64,000 bases of DNA. It comes from Spinacia oleracea (Eukaryota > Streptophyta > Magnoliopsida > Caryophyllales > Amaranthaceae). Positions 1 through 10,625 of the stretch are shown piece by piece. The stretch lies in contig NC_079488.1 in NCBI RefSeq assembly GCF_020520425.1, positions 87,463,285 to 87,527,284 on the forward strand. Reading direction: 5' to 3'. The translations under genes were made by a program, and so were the position numbers. The notes below the pieces were generated by a model that did not search any database, was not told the origin of the DNA, and saw nothing but the letters and a program-made list of their open reading frames with translations. Numbering within the stretch: the first letter of the stretch is position 1; the number at the start of each line of letters is the position of its first letter.

Positions 1-229
1 CTAGTTTGGCACATAACAATAAAGGGGGTCATTTGTTATATGACCTCAGCAACACTTATGATAACAGTAGTGCAATGTCTATCAAACACAGCATACGACT
101 CAAGACCAAAATGTGCTTTTTTATCTATTAAAACCTTAAAAAAGCTCAGGATGCAGAAGAACCTAGGAATTCAGGAGCAAACAAGAAAAATGAATCAGCA
201 TCTAAGAGCATTTCGTCGCAAGTCGCAAC
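1..229 (-). other. Putative intron 2 (partial) of the AAF-like gene
   Basis: On the minus strand the coding similarity of the neighbouring exon stops at a good donor (CAG followed by GTTGCG; the GT is at 229-228). The frame then runs on only into unrelated residues before a stop near 146. The stretch down to base 1 is therefore read as intron. The next exon would lie to the left of the window. No other gene or repeat is seen here. Confidence 0.5.
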
Positions 230-716
230 CTGATATGATAGTGTCTTTGCCCATGCGTTTTTGTCAACACCAAGCCATGCTGCTGAAAACCAGGACATGT
301 TTGACAATGAACTTTGCTCTTTGATTGATAGCTCAAAAAATCTTGCTGCGTCGTATAAAGATTGGACAAGCCCGTCTTTGTAGTCCTCATTCTTTAGAGC
401 TTGATCTAGACTAATTCTCATCGCCTCAACATCTTTACTTGAGCTAGCTTCAGGACTCCCATTAACTGTAACACCATCATCAGCAGATGCTAACTGGAAG
501 ATGTTTCGAGCCCTTTTTGATTTATGAGAAAATAAATTATGTTTCCGAACCCCTAAATACCTACAACTATGACTAATCTTTCTATTTTCCAACTCTGTAC
601 ATTGCAGAAAAGTTTTCCGGAAAACAGCTGATTCAGATGTTGTATGATCTGTGTCTACCACTCTGTACAAACATTGGACTTTACAAGATTTATTAGAAGC
701 CCATTGAGCTGAAGTG
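230..716 (-). CDS. AAF-like senescence-associated protein, exon 2 (partial gene)
   Basis: I read this as the second exon of a gene resembling the plant chloroplast-targeted senescence-associated protein AAF family, in which changed expression alters leaf senescence; the biochemical role is not known to me. The most family-like part is the C-terminal half of the exon. It includes ALKNEDYKDGLVQSLYDAAR, FELSIKEQSSLS and SWFSAAWLGVDKNAWAKTLSYQ, which match my memory of the conserved core. The acceptor is a pyrimidine-rich TTTGCAG ending at 717 and the donor is CAG/GTTGCG after 230. The N-terminal part is Ser/Thr/Lys-rich, as expected of a plastid transit region. Phase at the acceptor fits the short exon proposed at 3264-3283. 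The remaining exons lie outside the window. The family assignment rests on memory and needs a protein search. Confidence 0.6.
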
Positions 717-821
717 CTGCAAATTATGAGAGGAAAAAAGAAAGCATGAGTTCCCAAGTCAAATTTGAAAATAAATAAAGAATTTTTTTATTTAACTTTA
801 AGGTAAGAAAGATTACATACT

Positions 822-824
822 CCC

Positions 825-855
<31 letters not shown>

Positions 856-856
856 A
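822..856. repeat. C20 tract followed by (CA)8 microsatellite
   Basis: An uninterrupted run of about 20 C at 822-841 passes directly into alternating CA up to 856. It lies inside the putative intron 1. Such tracts are length-variable and hard to sequence, so the exact length is uncertain. Confidence 0.9.
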
Positions 857-2135
857 AAACTGTTAACAGTTAGCCAACAAGTTAATTCAGGGAAACAGCA
901 TCACTGGTACAAATTATTGCTCATAAAAACATGTTCGAATCATAAAAGAGAATGAGAAAGGCCCAACTCTGTCCAATAGTATTAACAGGATTTCCAAATG
1001 CACAAACCACTAAGTGTCCTTTCTGGTGAAGCAAGATCTGGAAAGGCTCAGATGTACGCAACATTAGCCATTTATCCCTAGCTGATCAAAGAATATTGGA
1101 GAGGTTGTTTTCAGAAAACTTCCCAGCTGTTATTTTTAAGGAGGGAGGGATCAGGGTAGCAAGTACAAATTCCCTTTTTTTTCTTTTGTAAAGAAAGAAG
1201 CAAGGACAATAGTATACTTTATGGCATAGGATACAGAACGAAATTGATGTGTATGTACGGGACGTTTCAAGACTCTTCATATCTTTATTGCTTTGTTAGA
1301 TATGCTCATGAGTTATTGGTCTTACTTAGGACGGTTTTCTCATTTTGGGCGTAGTTTAAATTTTAGTATGATGTATGTTAGCTTTATTATTTCAAGTAGG
1401 ATTGGGAGTTGTTTTCCTAAACCTATTAGGATTCAGTTTTAGCTTTCCCATTTTAATTTGGATTAATTTGTATAATCTCGGTGGTGGTGTTCTTACTTAC
1501 CTTTTGTAGAATTTAATCCAGAACATTATTATAATGTTGGTTACATGTAGCAAATTGATTGCGCATAGAGTGCATGTGTTATACAAACATATTGCCACCA
1601 AAATAAACAAGTGATACACACAACTTTATATATTTCTTTTCTTAGGTATTTCGTATTTCATTATTGTTGCACTATTTAGATATTTGTTAAATAGAGATGA
1701 TGTCAATTTTTTCTTAAAAAGTACGTTGTGAACAAATTTTCATGCATATTTTTGAGTTTATTAAATATAAGAACGTATATAATTTTGCTACTATTTTACT
1801 TTTGTAGGCATTACGTGCATATAAAACTAGTACTACGAAGTATATAGTAAACCCTCGGTCCCTTTTTCTTTTGTATGTATTCCGTTTTTGGCGTCCTTTT
1901 TTAATCTTTAAATTTGGTAACATTGTAACATAAATGTCCCTAATATTCTGTCAAAAATTGTGCTAAATGATTATTTAATCTATTAAATTCATTGGGACAC
2001 TTTTCAATTTGGCACTAGCTCCCTCGTACTTTCTCAATGTCAGATGTTGGATAAAAGATAAAACATTATTAATAAACAATTAAACATAACTTGTATTGTT
2101 TAAATAAAAAAATAAAGGAGTTTTATCAACATTAA

Positions 2136-2623
2136 TCTATACTAATATATTAAAAGGCGTTTTGAAGAACGTATACGTGTCACGTAGACCTCTCCTTATT
2201 ACGCCACGTCACCACTAAATTAGCATCATGACACGTCATTACAACCAAAAAACATCTAACAAGGATCAAACACCAAACCTCTTTGTTAAGAGTTACATTT
2301 CTTACCATCTTAACCAACTACAACTTATGTAATATCTTTCCATATAAGCCTATATATTCTTTTTACAATAAACAATACATTGAATAAAAGTGAATGCAAA
2401 AAAATAAATGATTACTTAATTCATAAATGTACAATTATTACTTTGAAGAAAGGATCTGACTTTGTTTAGATTTTTGGATGGGGTTTAATCGGGGAGGTTG
2501 TTGATCGGCCACTAATCTTATGTCACTACCGTAATTTGACGATGATACCATTTCTACGTGCACATTTTTAAAAAAAAAAAACCGAATAAAAGTCAAAACC
2601 CGGCCGCCCGGGTTACATACTAG
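2136..2623 (+). mobile_element. Non-autonomous Helitron (488 bp)
   Basis: The element begins with TC (TCTATACTAATATATTAAAA) and ends with CTAG. It sits between a host A (2135) and T (2624), as Helitrons do. A perfect 7-bp hairpin lies just before the 3' end: AACCCGG at 2597-2603, loop CCGC, CCGGGTT at 2608-2614, then five bases and CTAG. There are no terminal inverted repeats and no target duplication. There is no Rep/helicase frame, so it would have moved in trans. It lies in the putative first intron of the AAF-like gene. The combination of both ends, the hairpin and the A/T target makes the call strong. Confidence 0.85.
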
Positions 2624-3263
2624 TTAGCCATTAAATCTCGTACACCATAAAAAAAAAACGTAAAGATTAAAAAGGGATAAAGGGAGTAACTGTTAAAAAA
2701 GCTAACTAAATACATGCCCCATGTCACCCCATAATGATCATAAAGAATTGATGCTCTTAGTAACTAACATAGAAACCTAAATAAATAATCCAGAAATGCT
2801 TTAATTTTTCTGCTCCCACAATCATCTCCCTTCACTGCGCATTATAGTCATAGTCGAGCTCATTGAACCCGGATTTTCAACAGTTGAGCAAAAACAATTA
2901 AGCTCGAGCTCGACTGATTTCGTTTTTTACATTAACAACCTCAAGAAATCTCACAACAAACAAATTGACTAAATACGAACATAAACAATTAAAAATGAAA
3001 GAAAATCCATAAATTATATCCAAATTCGGACAAAATCGTACGAGAAAACCGAATTCAAATTCCTCAAAGCTAATCTACTCTACAAATGACATAATCGTCG
3101 ACAAAAAACTGAAACAATAATCAGCAAAATCCACTCCAATTTAACCAAATTAGCCGACAATTCGGCATCATCCAACCTCAAAAATCAATCCAAAAACCAC
3201 AAAATCATGGAATTATCAAATTTGAAGGATCAAACTGAAAAACGAAGGATTGAGCAAACTGAC

Positions 3264-3283
3264 CTTGGGAGAAGCAGAGACAT
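3264..3283 (-). CDS. Candidate first coding exon of the AAF-like gene (20 nt)
   Basis: On the minus strand an ATG at 3283 opens six codons (M-S-L-L-L-P) plus two bases, and is followed at once by a strong donor AAG/GTCAGT. The two leftover bases (AG) join the C at 716 to complete a serine codon in the frame of exon 2, giving M-S-L-L-L-P-S-T-S-A-Q-W-A-S-N-K. This is a plausible transit-peptide start. The phase match and donor quality are seen in the sequence; that this is the real start is inference. A further upstream exon cannot be excluded. Confidence 0.45.
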
Positions 3284-4546
3284 GGAACTGTGGCGCAGTG
3301 ACAGTCGTAGAGAAGAAAATGAGGCTGCAAATAAGAAAAAAGATGGCGTGTTCGAGAAGATGAGCAAAGGCGAGAGCAGAATCTTTAAAAGCAGGTGAAT
3401 TGAGTGAGTGGCGAAGCGATTGACATGTATTCAAAACAGCAAAATTGGTTGAGTCAATTCAACCGGATTTTTTTACATTGCTTCATTTGGGGCACCAAAA
3501 ACTAAGTGGGCTTCAAGTAGCGAAAGTTATTAGGAAAAGTCGAAAACACGATCGATATAAACAATCTTTACTTACTTCAACGCATCCCGTGAAAATTCAA
3601 AAATACCCTTTAGTCGTTTTTTTTTTCCTTTCTCCCGCAACCTGACTCTCTCTGAAACTGAAACACTCTCAAACTCCCTATAGTTTTGGTTTACTGGGTT
3701 CGTGGATTAAAGCACAAGAAAATTGAAGAACGGTAAAGAGGCGTCTCCAACACCAATCAATCTCATCAAGGTTTCAGTCACAAAATCAATCTCATCAACA
3801 AGGTGCGTCTTCGAACACCAATCAATTTCGTATAACTGTGCGCGTTGTTGCTTTGCGTTTTCATGCTCAAAATTTGGAATTAGGTTTTCATATTCTTTAA
3901 TTAGCCTAATATATTTCAGAATTTGAACTAGGAAATTGGGAATTTGAATTAGGAATTCGAATTGGAAATTAGGTTTCAAAGCATAGGTTGAATTAGAAAT
4001 TCGAATTATATATGTTGAATTGGGAATTCGAATTATATATGTTGAATTGGGAATTCGAATTATATACATATTGTTCCAAAAATCTTTGTGAATTCCTCAA
4101 AAAAAGTTGAATTTGATAGTTGTTGATAGATTACAAATTTATTTCATTATTTTGGGTATTTTCTTGATAGTATGGGTTGTTTTTTTTTTGTTCTTCTTGT
4201 TTATGGTATTATATTGTTTCATATATTCGGGTCAAAAGAGATGGAGTTGCTTCTTGTTGTTGGGGTGGAATAAATTACAAATTTTGTATAGTTGGGGTGT
4301 AATAGAGTAGTATGTTTTGTGTAGTTGGGACAAAATAGTACTACGTACATATGATGTATCCGAAATAGGTTAGGTAACTTCATATGTTTCATCTGAATTA
4401 GACAAACAAACAACCAGAGCATTTATACGATATTACCTGTTTGTATATGCAGTTCTAGTTTATTAGTTTGAGCAAGAAATTCATTGATACCCAAAACTAG
4501 ACAAAACAGTGATGATTATAGTAAGCACAAGCTGAGAACATGGAAG
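3284..4546. other. Spacer upstream of the AAF-like gene
   Basis: This holds the presumed promoter and 5' leader of the AAF-like gene on the left. A pyrimidine-rich, CTCTCTCTG-containing plus-strand stretch near 3640-3680 could be the leader of a second, divergently transcribed gene. No reading frame here has recognisable similarity. A 27-bp tandem repeat lies at 3987-4067. The rest is AT-rich with no feature I can name. Confidence 0.4.
3987..4067. repeat. 27-bp tandem repeat, three copies
   Basis: Three head-to-tail copies of a 27-base unit (GTTGAATTGGGAATTCGAAT then TATATAT) start at 3987, 4014 and 4041. Copies two and three are almost identical and the first has two changes. Related GAATTNGGAATT blocks precede it from about 3925. 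Confidence 0.85.
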
Positions 4547-4551
4547 TTAGT

Positions 4552-6467
4552 TGTAACACCCTAATAAATCCTTGATTTTTACAAAACATTTTCCAACTTA
4601 AAACAAAGGAATTACCAAGATATTACCGCCACCGTGATAACGGCTAAGGCTATTTACCAGAATTACACAGCGGAATTTTACTAACTTCAAAATGTAATAA
4701 ATAGTTAATGGTCGTTTAACAACTTGGAACCATTAAGGCCCAAAAACCAAACATTAAATAGTTTAGAAATCCATTAACTAAAGTTTAAGTAAATACTGTA
4801 GTCATGACTGGAAAATAAATGTAGAGTTTATAAATATGGAAGAGAAAATAGTCTTTCAAACACAATCCTATGATAACTTATCCCGCAAGTTACCTCTACA
4901 AACCTGTTTATTAAAATCTACTCTCCAACAACGCAAATGCAATGATGGATCATCATAGGGTCATTAAGGCAAAGGTCATGACCGAAAGACATGAAGCACG
5001 AAGTCAGCGAAAGCTGAGTACGAACAAGCTAGAATGAAATCATAGTCTAACATGCTTCACTCAACAATATAATAATCCACATGCAAAAGCCATTTAATAA
5101 CAAGTAATCATGGAGACAAGACTCGACTCTTGACTCACATATTAATAAGAATTAGCTTCGAGCTGGTAAAAGAAAATATCCGTAAAAGGAAAGAAAAAGG
5201 TGTTGGAAGCCAACCACACACTAAAATAAGTAAATGTCGGGCCATACCGACTGTCGGACCATTCCGACGGAATTCCCGCGCTTAAAAGAAAGAATGAAAC
5301 AACGTCTTGTATTATTCAAGGTGCACAAGTTTTCCGCCAAGATTCCCCCCACTGTTCATACTCAAGGTATATACATTCCAAGAGTTTGAAGCTCATTCGG
5401 GTTGCACTTTACGTTAATTAATATTTTATGCACAAGGTGAACTCAAGACACATCAACAAGCCATAAAATACAAGCAAGCAAACAATAACACTTCATTTTA
5501 ATCCTTTAGGACTTGTGATCAAACATAGGACTCAAGTGATATTACTCCCATTGTTCCTTCTCAATATGCTATTGAGATAACCCGACATTTCCAGTTAACA
5601 AGCGGGGTGTGCACAAGGCACGAATAGTCCTTAGTTCAATTCACATAGACTTCTCAAACATATTCTACTCGGCGGTAGAATACCTACTGCACAGCGGCAC
5701 TACTACTTGGCTTAAAGTATGCTAGATATCCCGTACAATAGCATAAACATAATCCTTGCATGTGAAATACTCATACATACATATAAACTTGAACAACATT
5801 CTTGACATAATTCACCGATTATAAATGGTCACAACATGACTGTTCACATAGGCTTCATAATTCATCAATAAACCATAACATGCTTATTCACAACATCAAA
5901 CATGAATTCAATAATACTTCAAGTCACATGATTCACAAATAAAAATCATCACATAGCCCTCATGTAATTAGTAGTCACCCTAGACATGTGCTCGGCTGCT
6001 CGTGCGCGGGTGAGGGGCGAGAAAAGGGAGAGCCGGACGAGGGAGAGCAAATGAGGAGAGAGAGAGGGTTATGAAATTGTGAGGGGATCAAGTGAAGGGA
6101 GGATCATATTTACAGGTTTCTAGTCCTAGTGGGCTTAGGTTAGGGTTTTGAATTGGGCTTTGCAATTGGGTTTAAGTTAAAATTAAATACTTAAAAGCTT
6201 TGTTGGGTTCACCAACTGAATTGGATTGGGCTCGGAATTGAATTTAAATAGTTTTGAAATACGACCCAATAAATTCCCAACTTAAATAATAAAATAATAA
6301 GTTTGTTTAATTTTATTTCGGAATTAAATAAAAACAATAAATATTTTATTTAATTAAAACCACACTTAAATGCATATTAAATGCAATTTAAATTCTAAAA
6401 TTCATAAACATACTTTATAAATACATTAAAATATATTTATAAATTTAGAAAAATACGAGGTATTACA
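4552..6467 (-). mobile_element. Solo LTR of a Ty3/gypsy element
   Basis: The 1,916-bp block starts TGTAACACCC and ends GTATTACA. It is flanked on both sides by the same five bases, TTAGT (4547-4551 and 6468-6472), a perfect target-site duplication. No internal domain is present, so it is a solo LTR left by recombination between two LTRs. Orientation (minus) is inferred from likeness to the LTRs at 7196 and 49623. These share the TGTAACACC end and a block with 'attaccgcc..aacggct..cagcgga' near it. Short frames inside are not coding. Confidence 0.85.
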
Positions 6468-6472
6468 TTAGT

Positions 6473-6745
6473 GGTCCAAGATGCTTAAGTTAACTCATTT
6501 ACCACTAATATTCAGTCAAAACTAACAGAGAAGTTTATAATGTTAAGTTGCTAGAAGCTGCATAATACGTTTTTTAATTTTTATTTTATTTTATCACTGA
6601 ACAAGTGCTCTAGAAACCAAATCACTAGCCTGGCTCCAAATGTAAATAAGCCATACAATGATGTTCTTGCCTCTCTTTGTTATTACGGGTATAATATAGT
6701 GCTATATAAGGATTACACGGTATTCTTAATTTTCAATGTTTCCTA
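6473..6745. other. Unassigned spacer between two LTRs
   Basis: AT-rich sequence with no frame, repeat or element end that I can recognise. It separates the solo LTR's target duplication from the copia LTR relic. Confidence 0.4.
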
Positions 6746-7195
6746 TATTAGGTTGTGAACAATATATTCATGCGGAAATACCATAAAGGCAGAAATCCAA
6801 ATCAACTACCACATAGTCAATTAGCATAATTTAGTATACATACTATGTGATGTGTGCCTACCCTAGCTGCTCCCGAACCGAACAAAAACAAGTAAATGAC
6901 TTCAAATGTCGCCCCTCCGTAGAAAGTCCATAGTACGTCCGGCTCCACCTTAGATTCAACCAACTAGAATATTCTCTAAGGTTTTGTGCACTCGAAAAAC
7001 TCACAAAGGTGATAGGAAAATATTAAACTATCCCTTGAATTTAATGTATTGTGTGTCTTATAAATTGTGATCATGAACCACATATTTATAGGGTGGAAAT
7101 AGAGAAATATAATCCTACTAGGAATCAAATAACTAAACCCATTAGGATTCTAGTTAATTTTATTTATTAGAATTCTAGGAATAATCAAACACCTA
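6746..7195 (-). mobile_element. Relic of a copia LTR, cut by the family A insertion
   Basis: From TATTAGGTTGTGAAC onwards this follows, with many changes, the start of the copia LTR at 21243 (TGTTAGGTTATGATAC). Shared blocks include 'catgcggaaa.accataaa', 'cccgaaccgaacaa.aacaag' and 'ccctccgtag'. The expected terminal TG has become TA. It is broken at 7196 by a gypsy LTR; ACCTA (7191-7195) would be the left target duplication of that insertion. It is the oldest layer of the nested stack. Confidence 0.65.
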
Positions 7196-10190
7196 TGTAA
7201 CACCCCGACAATTCTCCCTTTTCTAAAGTACTCTTTTAATATAAAACATAGAGAATTATCAAGGCATTATCGCCCGTGTGAAAACGTAACGGCTTATTCA
7301 GAATTTTGCAGCGGAAAACATAAAACTAACTTTAGGTTTATAAATAATAGATTACAGGTTTAGTCCCAAAAATCAACCAACGAAAATAAGGAAATATAAA
7401 TAGTACGACAAGTTTAAAGTCCAATTAAACAAACCCAAGTCAACTTAGCAAATCAAAAATAAATACAAGCTCTCTATTCCCGATCCCAATGATGCAACAT
7501 CTTCAAACCTGCAGATGGACAATGTTTATTGATCCTTAGAGACTGCTCACCAAAGATTGGGTCATCACAGGATCAATAAGGCATAGACATGATCAACATG
7601 CACAAGCAAAAGCACGTAATCAGCAAAGCTGAGTACTACATACTAAAACAATAATAATCCTAACATGATACTATTAACGAACAACCCTAACATGATACTA
7701 ATGAACATAAACAAGGGCAGACAAAACATGATAATTTGACGACCATACTTGACTAGACTAGGCTAGACTTACAACAATAATATTATTTTAGTTGAAATAG
7801 ACAATGGACTGAGTTGTCTACTAGAAACTTCTTCTTCTTCACTAAGGAAGACGAGGTACGGGCGCGACTCCGTAAACCCCAATGACCTGCGATATCGAGG
7901 GACTTTTAAATAAAAATAGAACCGGTGATCAATCCGGCCCCAGAAAAAGCCATAGGCTACCCATGGCCCCAACTTCTGATTGTCCGTCACTTTAGACGTG
8001 CACAGTCTAAAGATATTGCTACTCATTTTCACTTTACATGACTTAACTTTTAATACTTGGTTATGACTCATCAAACATAAATATTATATTCAACAAGTAA
8101 ACACAACTTCTTTTATCTTTGAATTAAACCAGTGATCACAACATTCAACCAAAAGTCAATTCCAACTATTTTAATCCTTCCTTTATCCATATTTAAAAAC
8201 CTTTATTAGGTATAAGGTTCAACTACCAAAGAAGGTCCTCGGCCCTTATAAAGTAGTGAAAATCTAAAGAGGAACAACGATCAATAAAGATCTAAACCAA
8301 TATTAAATAATATAAAGTTCCACAAAACCAACATGCTTGCATCAATATTCCATGCTAACATGATTCAATTCTTATAAATAAAGTTCTATGCTCAACGCAT
8401 TAATTCAACGACATTGAACATGAAATTCCAACATAGACAAGTTCATAAATATATTCATCATATTCTCAATACAACACACATCCAAGCACATGGTATGTAC
8501 GTACCTTGTGTAAACAAACTGATAGGCCACTTTAACGAATTCAAAAGTCGCCCACAAAGAATTATCCGCCTAAAACAATCAAGAAACGTACCCAAATCAA
8601 TTCCTAATCATTGGCAACCATAACAAAGCGTTCTAAATGCATCCTAAACATATTTAGAACATTCCCCAATATCAAAACTTAAACCTTTGATTTCCTAGCA
8701 TCATAATTATTGAATTAGTGATTGAAATTCGTTGAAAACTCTTTGCAAACATCGTACTTTAAATTTTCAGAAATATAACTAATTTCAAACTACTCCAAAA
8801 CATAATTAACATTCTTAAAATCATAAAAATAATAGCTTTAATAATGTATAATCATTCTATTATGATTTTAGAATATTAAAACCTTAAAAATCCATGCTTT
8901 AATAATTAAATTCCTTATTTCAATTCAACTATGTAATCTGAAAATTAAATTATCAATTAAGCATAATGTATAATCTGGAAATTCAACTTAATCATAAAAA
9001 CTTATAATTTATATTCACGAAACATGAATTAAATTAATAAAACTTCATTAAAACCCTAATTTAAACGTAATTAACAAATCTGAAAATAATTAAATTAATT
9101 TCGACAACATATAATCTGAAAATTAGTAATTAAATCATAAAAATCATAAATTTATTCAATCAAAACATAAATTAAATTGATAAAGTATAATTAAAACATT
9201 TAATTACTTAGGGTTTAAGAAATAACCAAAAGAGAGAACAAGGAGTGTTGGCCGGCGGACAGAGCACGGCGGGGACAGCGGCGGCTTGCGGAGGTTGTAC
9301 ACGTGGCTGGGCGCAGCGGCGGCGACGGAGCTCGAGGCTGCTGTTGTGGCTGCGCGCAAAACCGACGCCACAAGGGGAGGAAAGCAGTTAGGGAAGGACG
9401 AAAAGAGAAGGAAAAGAACGACGGAGGAGAAGGAGAGAGGACTACCGTGCAAGGGAAGTCAGGCGACGGAAAGCTTCTCGTGGCGGCTGTGCTGGCGGCA
9501 AGCACGGTGGTCGTGCTGCTGCGTGCCGGCGGTGCGTCGCAAGAAACAAAACAGAGAGCAGTGAGTGAGGGAAACAAGACTACGAAAGAGACAAGGAACA
9601 CGAGGGGAGAGCGAGAGGGTTACCGGCAGCAGGGAGGATGATGGTGGTCCGGTGGCCGGTGGCGGCGGCTGGGCAACAAGCAAGCAATGGAGGTTGAGGG
9701 TTGAGTAATTCATGTGAAAGGGAGAGAGAGTTTGAGAGTTTGGTTTTTTTTTTTTTTTTTCTTTCTTCTATTTCACGTGAAGTGAAAGGGTGAGAGTTTT
9801 GGCAATTTTCTTTGGGCTTTTTCCATGTGGGCTAGGATTAGGATTTGGGTTTTAGTGTTTGAGTCAAACCGAATAGGATTGTTTTTTTTTTTTTTTTTCG
9901 AATTCAACGAGTTTTCCTAATTCAAATTCATTTCAACATAAATTCTAAAATTATTTTTGATTGCACAAACCGTTAAAATCTTTAGAATATATTTAAATGA
10001 AATTAAATATACATTAAATATATAAATATAATAAAGTTCCAAAAATCGCTAAATATTTAGAACGTACTTAAAATAAAATAAATATACGTTAATTATATGT
10101 TTATTACTTAAAATTCATAAATTCTATTTAAATATAAATAATATACGTTAAATTATATTAATAAAATTTATAAATTCACGGGGGATTACA
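7196..10190 (-). mobile_element. Family A gypsy 3' LTR of the left element (A1)
   Basis: A complete LTR of 2,995 bp on the minus strand, from TGTAATCCCCC (right end, 10190) to GGGTGTTACA (left end, 7196). It is followed on the internal side by a polypurine tract at 10191-10211. It shares with the other four family LTRs a hairpin CTTTAGAC/GTCTAAAG (7990-8012) and a GC-rich block (9240-9680). The short frames in the GC-rich block are low-complexity and not conserved as proteins. Confidence 0.85.
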
Positions 10191-10211
10191 ATCTACCCCT
10201 CTTAAAAGAAG
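10191..10211 (-). promoter_or_regulatory. Polypurine tract of A1
   Basis: Read on the minus strand, CTTCTTTTAAGAGGGGTAGAT directly precedes the LTR start TGTAAT. This is the usual primer site for plus-strand DNA synthesis, and it fixes this LTR as the 3' LTR of a minus-strand element. About 415 bases of non-coding sequence separate it from the gag stop. Confidence 0.8.
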
Positions 10212-10625
10212 TTTCGTCCCGAAACTTGACACGAAATTTCCCACATTTTCCCCAAAAGATTTTAACTTATTCTCACTAGAGAAGTACTTGTGCCACCTAT
10301 GTGCACTCTTTTGCCAACTCAAAGCTGTTTGTGTTACTCATGAACACCTTTTCTTATGCGGAGAGTCTATTTGCTTTGCCTAAACTTGTAAAATTTGCTA
10401 AAATAAGCATAAAAATGCATAAAAATGCCATAAAATAGGTAAAAAAAAACGCGAATTTCTATCGCATTCTACCCCCCTTAAAGAAAACGAGTTACGCCCT
10501 CGTAACTCACCTCAGGGAATAACTAACCAAAATTTCTTTCGACGAATTCTATCCTCGAAATTCTTGTTTCACTAAAACTACTAATTTTAGACTTTTCACA
10601 ACAGATGACGAAACAAAAGAACAAG

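Larger units (their letters stand above)
717..3263 (-). other. Putative intron 1 of the AAF-like gene (2.5 kb, carries a Helitron)
   Basis: The span lies between a donor AAG/GTCAGT (GT at 3263-3262) and an acceptor TTTGCAG (ending 717). It is AT-rich with no convincing reading frame. It holds a C20/(CA)8 microsatellite at 822-856 and a 488-bp Helitron at 2136-2623. The boundary call is an inference from splice consensus and matching codon phase. If exon 1 is wrong, this stretch would instead be promoter plus 5' leader. Confidence 0.45.

Noticed and set aside
146..757. Taking the whole 203-codon frame as one exon
   Set aside because: Good splice signals at 717 and 229 bound the family-like part. 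The residues outside them look like translated intron.
3216..3434. 72-residue minus-strand frame as a gene
   Set aside because: It reads through the putative exon 1 in another frame and into the leader. The splice-consistent ATG at 3283 explains the region better.
9204..9713. Pro/Ser- and Arg-rich frames in the GC-rich part of the family A LTRs (also 14201-14863, 16457-16871, 51428-51976, 58763-59311)
   Set aside because: All lie in LTR low-complexity sequence, occur on both strands and differ between LTR copies.
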